This document shows, one piece after another, positions 57,793 to 64,000 of a stretch of 64,000 nt of DNA. The notes under the pieces were generated by a model that saw only the letters and a list, made by a program, of their open reading frames with translations, made no database searches and had not been told where the DNA came from. A program made the position numbers and the translations under genes. The DNA comes from Agarilytica sp045430345 (GTDB taxonomy: Bacteria > Pseudomonadota > Gammaproteobacteria > Pseudomonadales > Cellvibrionaceae): contig JAILXT010000001.1 in the NCBI GenBank assembly GCA_045430345.1, positions 1,302,001 to 1,366,000 of the forward strand. The letters run 5' to 3'. Numbering within the stretch: the first letter of the stretch is position 1; the number at the start of each line of letters is the position of its first letter.

Positions 57793-58320
57793 ATGCTATC
57801 TTCGAGTACTGAAAGCACACGGATATCGATAAAACATCACTTTATCAGGTCTCTTTTTATTTCATATGCGTCCGACCTGAGGGGGTTTATCGCCGTAAAA
57901 TTCGGCGACCCGAGTAACGCTGAAGATATTGTTCAAGATGCTTTTCAAAACCTGATGGGGATGGATGCCCCTGAAACTATCGAGGATCCGAAAGCCTACT
58001 TATACAAGGCAGCAAGAAATCTCGCACTCAATCGTATTCGAAAACAGAAACACCATGAAAGCTATATTTCATCACAAGACCACAATGAGCAGTACTTACC
58101 CCCGGAAAGATCCGTGCATGCGACAATAGACCTTGAAAAAACACAGGCAGGCATAGACAAATTACCCCCAAAATACCAAAAAGCTTTTTTAATGAGCCGA
58201 GTCCACGCAAAAACATACAACGAAATTAGTGCAGAATTAGGCGTATCTGTCAGCACTGTAGAAAAATATATTATTACGACACTAAAGTTTTTGCGAGAGC
58301 AACTGGATCGTAACGGGTAA
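57793..58320 (+). CDS. ECF sigma factor, FecI-like
   Basis: 175-aa extracytoplasmic-function sigma factor of the iron-starvation (FecI) group. Region 2 has DAEDIVQDAFQNLMG-type residues and KAYLYKAARNLALNRIRK; region 4 is LPPKYQKAFLMSRVHAKTYNEIS with VSVSTVEKYI. It is followed 8 bp later by its FecR-like partner. Control by surface signalling through the STN receptor on the opposite strand is expected. Confidence 0.9.
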   Translation: MLSSSTESTRISIKHHFIRSLFISYASDLRGFIAVKFGDPSNAEDIVQDAFQNLMGMDAPETIEDPKAYLYKAARNLALNRIRKQKHHESYISSQDHNEQYLPPERSVHATIDLEKTQAGIDKLPPKYQKAFLMSRVHAKTYNEISAELGVSVSTVEKYIITTLKFLREQLDRNG

Positions 58321-58328
58321 AAATTGAT

Positions 58329-59330
58329 ATGTTTAAGCTATTTTCTAAAAGTCATCGAATAGAAGACGAAGCGCTTCGATGGGTTGCCCGCTTACAATCT
58401 CCGAGCCTAACCAGCCAACAAGAAGCCCTGTTCTTCTCATGGCTCGATATCAGTACAGCGCATCAAGCCGCTTATGTAAATGCCGAAGCTATTTGGCAAC
58501 AAGGCCATATCTTAGAATCCATCCCAAGAGAGGAAGATAAGACACTCAAAAGGAAACGATTCGACTTCAGTATACCTGCATTTAATTTCCCCAAAATCGT
58601 CGCCCCTGTGGCCACCGCAGGTGTTTTAGTCCTGTTATTTGGCTTGGAGCTTCTCCCCCCTTTCAACCAGACTCCTCAACAGGACCATGAAACCCAGACA
58701 GGAGAACGGCAGGAAGTTGTTTTAGATGATGGTTCAAGACTTATGTTAAACACAAATGCCAGTATTACCGTTTCATTTAACCGTGACCAGAGGCTCGTTA
58801 AGTTAAACCGAGGCGAAGTCTATTTTGATATTGAAAAAGATAAAAACCGCCCCTTCAATGTACTAACTGCATCTGGGTCAGTGAGGGTGCTTGGCACACA
58901 GTTTTCTGTTTTTGATAATAAAAAAGACGTGATTGTTACCGTAGTTGAAGGAAAAGTTAGCTTATCGAACGATAAAGACCCCATCAACTCTTTCCTTCCG
59001 CTCATTACGCTTACTAAAGATCAGCGCCTTTCCTTAGGCCAAGCAAATGCCAAACTAGAACCTGTACCTGTAAACGCCAAATCAAAAACTTCATGGGTAA
59101 AAAACAAACTTGTTTATCAGGGAGAAACTCTGAAAGAGGTCGTGCGCGACATCAACCGTTATTACCAATCAAAATTAATACTTGGTGACGAGGCGCTATC
59201 AAATAAAGAAGTCGTCGCAGTCCTTCAGTTGGATGACTTTTCGTCTACACTAAACGCTTTAAAAAGCTCTCTCAATTTAAAATCATCAGTTGACCCCGAG
59301 TTACAGCACATCACCCTCTCTTCTCGATAG
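58329..59330 (+). CDS. FecR-like anti-sigma regulator
   Basis: 333-aa FecR. N-terminal cytoplasmic anti-sigma region (DUF4880, about 8-55, with WVARLQSPSLTSQQEALFFSWL), one transmembrane segment (about 95-112), the FecR domain (about 125-220: LDDGSRLMLNTNASITVSFN, LNRGEVYFDI, ASGSVRVLGTQFSVF) and a C-terminal STN-contacting region (about 265-330). It relays the receptor signal to FecI. Gene order sigma-then-anti-sigma matches the standard unit. Confidence 0.9.
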   Translation: MFKLFSKSHRIEDEALRWVARLQSPSLTSQQEALFFSWLDISTAHQAAYVNAEAIWQQGHILESIPREEDKTLKRKRFDFSIPAFNFPKIVAPVATAGVLVLLFGLELLPPFNQTPQQDHETQTGERQEVVLDDGSRLMLNTNASITVSFNRDQRLVKLNRGEVYFDIEKDKNRPFNVLTASGSVRVLGTQFSVFDNKKDVIVTVVEGKVSLSNDKDPINSFLPLITLTKDQRLSLGQANAKLEPVPVNAKSKTSWVKNKLVYQGETLKEVVRDINRYYQSKLILGDEALSNKEVVAVLQLDDFSSTLNALKSSLNLKSSVDPELQHITLSSR

Positions 59331-59548
59331 ATAACGCCATAATACACAAAAAATATTCTCCCTCCTCAACCGAGCATTCGCCATATATGCTCGGTGATTA
59401 AAAATATTTCTTTTCCCAAAAGTAATTTGGAGGTATTGCCCATCCTAAATGTTTTCCATCTGATACTGGATATTTCTCGAATTCGGGAAATTCTAGTTAT
59501 CAAGCTATATATAAAAACAATACGAGCCTCACACCTATGGAGATCAGT

Positions 59549-61273
59549 ATGAAGCACCTATTTTTAAGGAAAACGCATTTAATTAAATTGTCGATGAGTA
59601 TGTTTATCATATTATTATCGAGCCAGTCCTACGCATTCTGGGGATACCAACCGTCACTGCTCAAAACAATTAGTGACGGAAAAATCCAAGGCACCGAGGA
59701 TAACTATAATACTCACGTATTCAAAGGCATCCCCTACGCTGCCGCCCCAATAAATGATTTAAGGTGGCGAGCGCCACAAGACGTTACGCCTTGGGAAGGT
59801 GTTCGTGATACCACTGAATTTGGGTCCGTCTGTGCGCAGACAGGGACCTTCTGGGGCACAGACAAACCAGAAGAGTTCGCCACAGCGATTGGCAGTGAAG
59901 ACTGTCTATTTATGAACGTATGGCGTCCTAATAACTACAAAAAAAATCTTCCTGTTTTATTGTGGATACATGGTGGCTCGAACTCTCGAGGTAGTGGATC
60001 CTTCGACGCTTACAATGGCGCTCATCTAGCGTCAAATGCAAATGCCGTCGTGATAACAATAAACTTCCGATTAGGGGCATTTGGTTGGGCATACAATTCG
60101 TTTACCGATAATGGAGACCCAGAAGATGCGTCCGGCAACTACGCGCTTCTCGATATGATTAAATCTCTAGAGTGGGTACAAAACAATATACGAGAATTTG
60201 GCGGTAACCCCAGGAAGGTAACAATTGCAGGAAACTCCTCCGGCTGCGGCGCCGTATGGGGCCTTATGCACTCGCCACTTGCAAACGATTTATTTCATCG
60301 CGCAATATGCTCAGGCGGGGGTCCTGGTGGACTGAGCGCAGAAGTCGGACAGTTAATCAGTGACTCTCTCATCGATTCATTGTTGGTGGGAATGGGCTTA
60401 GCTCCCGACCTAGCTTCAGCAGCATCATATAGACAAAGCCAAGGAGATGCTTGGGTCGCAGACTTTATGCGCTCAATTCCCGCTGAGATCCTCGCGAACG
60501 CCGTCCCTAGGTCTCCCTCTAATTATATCGATGGTTATGTCATACCCGAACTCAGCTTAGAATCCATAGAGGCCGGCGCATACAATCAAGTCCCTATGAT
60601 TATTGGCTCCACCAAAAACGAAACGACTATGATTTTAGGCTTCCTCGCTGGCTTCTTTAACGGCACAAGTGCCTCGAGCCCATTGTTGTGGGATCAATTA
60701 AATAGTGACCCGAATACTCTCTCAGCTACCGATATTATTAACCCCAGTATTTATCCTCTGTATGCGGGTATAGAAGATGCGTTCAGTTATGCTTGGAATC
60801 TTTCAATAGATAACTCCGCAGCTAATGCACGCAAGCACAATCCCCAAATATTCCGCTACGATTTTGAATGGGACAATGTCCCCGCCCCTTGGGATGAAGC
60901 ATTAGGAGCGACCCACACACTTGATCTCCCATTTATGTTCGGAAACTTCATTACCGACAAAGACAACGTACATAAGTTCGCATGGACTGAAGATAATAAA
61001 GCCAGCCGGGAGACGTTATCTGATCAATTTATGAAATACATTGCTAGGTTTATGCGCACTGGCAACCCTAACGCCGGATGGGGTTTGCCTCGGTGGAAAC
61101 GCTGGAATACTACCTCACACACACATCTAAACACTAAGATTCTACTTGATGACCCAATTCAAGGATCGAGTGAACAGAAGAACTACGAGGAGTTTGAACA
61201 GATGCTCTTAGACTTAGACCCTACGTCTAAAAGTATTGTGGAATCACTTACGCAAGGGATGTGGTTGCAGTAA
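59549..61273 (+). CDS. secreted type-B carboxylesterase
   Basis: 574 aa from ATG 59549, which has GGAG 6 nt upstream; the in-frame ATG at 59537 overlaps that site. Signal peptide to about 28. Type-B carboxylesterase (pNB-esterase family) with FKGIPYAAAPINDLRWRAP, EDCLFMNVWRP and the oxyanion HGGSN. The nucleophile elbow is GNSSG (Ser about 230), whereas most relatives have GESAG. The acid is probably in GSTKNETTM and the base His in ATHTLDLPF. It lies downstream of fecIR, so it may release a ligand for the STN receptor. Terminator at 61304. Confidence 0.88.
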   Translation: MKHLFLRKTHLIKLSMSMFIILLSSQSYAFWGYQPSLLKTISDGKIQGTEDNYNTHVFKGIPYAAAPINDLRWRAPQDVTPWEGVRDTTEFGSVCAQTGTFWGTDKPEEFATAIGSEDCLFMNVWRPNNYKKNLPVLLWIHGGSNSRGSGSFDAYNGAHLASNANAVVITINFRLGAFGWAYNSFTDNGDPEDASGNYALLDMIKSLEWVQNNIREFGGNPRKVTIAGNSSGCGAVWGLMHSPLANDLFHRAICSGGGPGGLSAEVGQLISDSLIDSLLVGMGLAPDLASAASYRQSQGDAWVADFMRSIPAEILANAVPRSPSNYIDGYVIPELSLESIEAGAYNQVPMIIGSTKNETTMILGFLAGFFNGTSASSPLLWDQLNSDPNTLSATDIINPSIYPLYAGIEDAFSYAWNLSIDNSAANARKHNPQIFRYDFEWDNVPAPWDEALGATHTLDLPFMFGNFITDKDNVHKFAWTEDNKASRETLSDQFMKYIARFMRTGNPNAGWGLPRWKRWNTTSHTHLNTKILLDDPIQGSSEQKNYEEFEQMLLDLDPTSKSIVESLTQGMWLQ

Positions 61274-61303
61274 CCCTCAATAGATTAAAAATCTCAAAAT
61301 GAA

Positions 61304-61325
61304 AAGCGCGGTACATACCGCGCTT
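61304..61325 (+). terminator. intrinsic terminator of carboxylesterase
   Basis: A 10-bp inverted repeat (61304-61313 with 61316-61325; realistic stem about 8-9 bp) with a short T-rich tail, 30 bp past the esterase stop. Confidence 0.7.
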
Positions 61326-61386
61326 AATTTATAAACGTTACATATACATTCAACAAAGAACAAAAATAAGAACAAGAGGGTTGGCC

Positions 61387-61411
61387 AAAAAAAGCGCGGC
61401 CGAAACCGCGC
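61387..61411 (-). terminator. minus-strand intrinsic terminator
   Basis: A perfect 6-bp GC stem (61394-61399 with 61406-61411) is followed on the minus strand by seven T (61387-61393). It implies a minus-strand transcript from the gene-free stretch to its right. Confidence 0.55.
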
Positions 61412-62094
61412 ATCTCGTCGGCTAAACGATAACCTTTTTAAATGATAGAAAGACCACAAACACCGCTACCATTTAACAAAATCGGGCTCCCTTAAAAGTG
61501 AGTACCTTTAAGGAATTATCGAAGATCAGATATAATCTTCATTTACAGCGCTCAACACGAATCGAGCGTAAAACCATCAATACGAACAAAGCACAAACCA
61601 AACTCAACAAAAGACAAGTTTAACTAATATTTTTCATCGCTTGTTGAATTTTAGTTTAACAGCACATTAACGATCCGTCACCCCCTCTGATGTAATAGAC
61701 AAACTAAAAAGTTCATGATATTTAAATCGGCTTTTAATAAGTAAACGCTATATACTTTCCATATTGAATAGCGATTAACTCTACAAAAAGTGTTTTTACT
61801 CATCAAAAACTTCGCACACACCAGAAAAAAGAGCTTTGCAAACAAGATAAAATGCTAACTGTTTCAAAAAATTACCCCTAAAATCCCTCTACATTAGTCT
61901 CTTACTTAAAACTGCATTATTTAGAGGCGATCGAATCAATCGCTTTTTCACGTAACGTATCCGTCAGAGCAGCAAAAAAAATAGACGTTTTAACTATCAT
62001 AGCCCCTACCCGCATATACATATCAAGGGAAGAACCAACAAAGTACAATCCCATCATCAAAATACTTATGGCTATTTATTAGGTCTATTTTTTT
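61412..62094. other. gene-free stretch with structured DNA
   Basis: AT-rich, no supported protein frame. It contains hairpins CCTTAAA/TTTAAGG near 61490-61517 and CGCTC/GAGCG near 61552-61570. A plus-strand terminator-like hairpin (61925-61931 with 61939-61945, then TTTTT) sits toward the right. With the opposed minus-strand terminator at 61387, this could house one or two small RNAs. Confidence 0.4.
61925..61949 (+). terminator. possible intrinsic terminator
   Basis: A 7-bp stem including a wobble pair is followed by five T. It lies about 150 bp before cobB with no coding gene upstream, so it could end a small RNA. Confidence 0.4.
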
Positions 62095-62805
62095 ATGATT
62101 AACGCTGGAGAATTTAGCCGAATCGTTGTCCTAACTGGCGCGGGTATTTCTGCCGAATCCGGCTTGAAGACCTTTCGAGATAGCGGCGGCTTATGGGAAG
62201 GTCATCGCGTGGAAGACGTTGCGACACCCGAAGCGTTTGAACGCTCACCCGAAGTCGTTCAAACGTTTTATAACATGCGTCGAACACAATTATTAGACTC
62301 AGCAAAACCGAATGCCGCACATAAGGCCTTGGCTACGTTCTCCGATCAGTATGCTGGGGCATTCACTCTCATCACTCAAAACGTCGATGACCTGCATGAA
62401 CGCGGAGGCAGTCAAAATGTCCTGCATATGCATGGTGAGCTATTACAAGCCAGGTGTATAAACTCAGCGCAAGTTTTTAACATCGATTCCGATATTACCT
62501 TGGAAAGCACCTGTGCCTGTTGCCACAGAATGGGGCTTCTACGGCCAAATATCGTGTGGTTTGGTGAAATACCGATGCATATGGAGCAAATAGAAGCGGC
62601 GTTACTCGCTTGCGACCTTTTTGTGTCCATTGGCACATCCGGTCAGGTCTACCCTGCCGCTGGCTTCGTTCAGCTCGCTAAACATGCCGGGGCAACTACC
62701 GTAGAACTCAACCTTGAGCCCAGTGACGGGCATTCACGCTTCGACCATGCCTACCATGGCCCTGCGACCCGCATCATCCCCCAGTTTTTCTCATTATCAC
62801 GATAA
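62095..62805 (+). CDS. cobB: NAD-dependent protein deacylase (sirtuin)
   Basis: 236-aa sirtuin with LTGAGISAESGLKTFRDSGG, TQNVDDLHERGG and HMHGELLQARC plus CACC zinc ligands and the GTSGQVYPAA C-terminal motif. The YNMRR stretch supplies the Tyr-Arg pair that marks class III sirtuins able to remove succinyl groups. It deacylates acetyl-CoA synthetase and other lysines. It is followed on the same strand by the HemN-like gene. Confidence 0.92.
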   Translation: MINAGEFSRIVVLTGAGISAESGLKTFRDSGGLWEGHRVEDVATPEAFERSPEVVQTFYNMRRTQLLDSAKPNAAHKALATFSDQYAGAFTLITQNVDDLHERGGSQNVLHMHGELLQARCINSAQVFNIDSDITLESTCACCHRMGLLRPNIVWFGEIPMHMEQIEAALLACDLFVSIGTSGQVYPAAGFVQLAKHAGATTVELNLEPSDGHSRFDHAYHGPATRIIPQFFSLSR

Positions 62806-62887
62806 TTTACGCCATTTTTTTGCAGAAACTTTGCGAGGTTGATTTTGATCAATCTATGCCCCAGTACAAACACTAAACTGCTGGGCC

Positions 62888-63706
62888 ATGGATTCCAAAA
62901 GCTCGTCATCAAAGGTGACTCACTTGCCCTACTCAAAACGTCCGCACCATGGAGGCCCCTATCTCGCGTTAATTGAGGAGATATCTCTTGTGCCTGTTCG
63001 TCCAGTAAGGCTTGTTATCGATTGCTTACGATTCGAGAAGATTAACAAGTCAAGCGTGTCTTTTTCAGAGTTTATTAAGGATGAAATACAGTTATGGTCA
63101 AACGCCCTAGGCCAACGCACCATTAAATCGCTTTTTTTATTCCACCCCTACCACCTGCTAGCTCCCTTTGAACTCACGCGGGTACTTCACCTTATCGCAA
63201 GCGCATTTCACATACCCGATGAAGGACAGCAAGATAAAAATTTCGCGGTTATATCTGAAAGCGACCACATTAATGTTAACCATCTAGCGCTTTCAAAAGG
63301 GTTGGGGTTTTCAAACTTCCAAATCGTGGTCAAACCTCAACAGCAAAACGATTTGGAGTCACTAACCAAAAAAATACGCCTACTTAGGGAATATAGCGTC
63401 AACTCCATTGGCGTTCAATTATTACATTCTGACTGCCTAGGTGAAACCCGAGACAAGATCAAACGCATTGAAGCCTACTGCCAACCCGACTACATCTGCT
63501 TGGGGCATACCCTTGATAGCTTAGACATTGTCTCTGACAACGGAACCTCTTTTAGCAATACGCTACAAGATGATGAGGTAGACGTATTGGAGCTCGGACC
63601 AGAAGGACGAAGTTCGATAGGTGACATAACCATAGAAAACTACTGTTGTGCGGATAAATATCGCACTTCACTTGAGCAGAAACGCCTCCCGATCCACACC
63701 CATTAA
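62888..63706 (+). CDS. HemN-like protein lacking radical-SAM cysteines
   Basis: 272 aa. The sequence order parallels oxygen-independent coproporphyrinogen III oxidase (HemN): a RPVRLVIDCLRFEKINKSS lead, the barrel core, LLREYSVNSIGVQLLHSDC in the place of the DLIYGLPKQT segment, and a late LELGPEGRSSIGDITIENY like HemN's LGMGVSAISMIGD. The CxxxCxxC iron-sulfur motif and the GGGTPT motif are missing (HPYHLLAPFEL replaces the latter), and the protein is about 170 residues shorter than HemN. It is therefore probably not a radical-SAM enzyme. It lies 144 bp upstream of fnr, the usual place of hemN in many gammaproteobacteria. It could be a decayed or repurposed remnant. Confidence 0.6.
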   Translation: MDSKSSSSKVTHLPYSKRPHHGGPYLALIEEISLVPVRPVRLVIDCLRFEKINKSSVSFSEFIKDEIQLWSNALGQRTIKSLFLFHPYHLLAPFELTRVLHLIASAFHIPDEGQQDKNFAVISESDHINVNHLALSKGLGFSNFQIVVKPQQQNDLESLTKKIRLLREYSVNSIGVQLLHSDCLGETRDKIKRIEAYCQPDYICLGHTLDSLDIVSDNGTSFSNTLQDDEVDVLELGPEGRSSIGDITIENYCCADKYRTSLEQKRLPIHTH

Positions 63707-63850
63707 CGTCCTAAGCGCTGTCTAAGCTAACGACATCACCTCCCTGCCCTATCAAATATCCAAAAGAATCGTCCTAATCCACTTATCTGCCTCAAAAAAA
63801 GCAGTATAATCCCCAGCAAAACTCCTGAGCCAAATACAGTGCCTAACGCT

Positions 63851-64000
63851 ATGAATATTCCTTCGGTAGAAAAACGCTGTCACTCTAACCCAGAGATCAA
63901 TTGCGGAGATTGCCGACTCGCTTCTATTTGCCTCCCTATTAGTTTACAAATTGAAGACATCGATAAATTAGACGATATCATTCAGCGCGGCCGTCCTATA
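63851..64000 (+). CDS. fnr: FNR/Anr-type oxygen-responsive regulator (5' part, truncated by window end)
   Basis: The first 50 codons of an FNR-family CRP-like regulator run off the right edge. Cys10, Cys18, Cys21 and Cys27 match the N-terminal iron-sulfur cluster pattern of FNR/Anr (C-x2-C-x5-C preceded by an upstream Cys), and LPISLQIEDIDKLDDII is the typical continuation. It activates anaerobic genes when the 4Fe-4S cluster is intact. The remainder of the protein is not visible. Confidence 0.88.
   Translation, partial: MNIPSVEKRCHSNPEINCGDCRLASICLPISLQIEDIDKLDDIIQRGRPI

Noticed and set aside
61277..61459. 60-aa minus-strand frame
   Set aside because: It runs through both hairpins after the carboxylesterase and has no ribosome site; looks like a chance hydrophobic frame.
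1..64000. CRISPR arrays, insertion sequences, integrases
   Set aside because: No spaced direct repeats, transposase or integrase signatures were seen anywhere in the window.

Overview
The window looks like chromosomal DNA of a marine-type gammaproteobacterium. The housekeeping set (PurL, MltF, TadA, RlmA, FldB, MnmC, DusA, GltX followed by tRNA-Ala, CobB, FNR) is gammaproteobacterial in content and order. Three large TonB-dependent receptors, secreted multi-module CE1/PHB-depolymerase-type esterases with a Pro-Thr linker, and a FecI/FecR unit suggest a polymer- or lipid-scavenging member of the Cellvibrionales or a relative. That placement is inferred from gene content; no 16S gene or database search was available. 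I see no IS element, prophage, CRISPR array or integrase.

Layout. 0-16 kb is accessory: a secreted esterase convergent with a TonB receptor, a PilZ protein, a lone periplasmic sensor domain, a LysR / alcohol-dehydrogenase-like / SDR cluster, a DHFR-like reductase divergent from a MerR regulator, a secreted protein with aerolysin/ETX-like sequence character, and a 1,048-residue protein carrying two esterase domains. 16-21 kb has a CDP-alcohol phosphotransferase next to a cytidylyltransferase, a membrane-tailed cold-shock protein, and gltX with tRNA-Ala(GGC). 21.5-26.6 kb is a beta-helix-like lipoprotein plus TonB receptor pair under a LacI-like palindrome. 28-30.7 kb is a five-gene sulfide/persulfide operon (BigR-like ArsR, TauE-like exporter, MBL persulfide dioxygenase, two YeeE halves) with a perfect dyad upstream. 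30.8-35 kb couples a substrate-binding lipoprotein to a hybrid histidine kinase with no transporter genes.

35-53 kb is mostly core: dusA, tal with a TerB-like gene, an HDOD protein, gdpD bracketed by two palindromic repeat elements, an MBL hydrolase, a glycosyltransferase, purL divergent from mltF, tadA-rlmA, and a mioC-like/fldB/mnmC operon. 53-61 kb is accessory again: a glutaminyl cyclase, an orphan binding protein, and a FecI/FecR/TonB-receptor/carboxylesterase unit. An 820-bp gene-free stretch with opposed terminators precedes cobB, a HemN-like protein without the radical-SAM cysteines, and the truncated start of fnr.

The features most worth following up are the HemN-like remnant beside fnr, the aerolysin-like protein, the CDP-alcohol gene pair, the binding-protein/kinase pair, and the two palindromic elements around gdpD.
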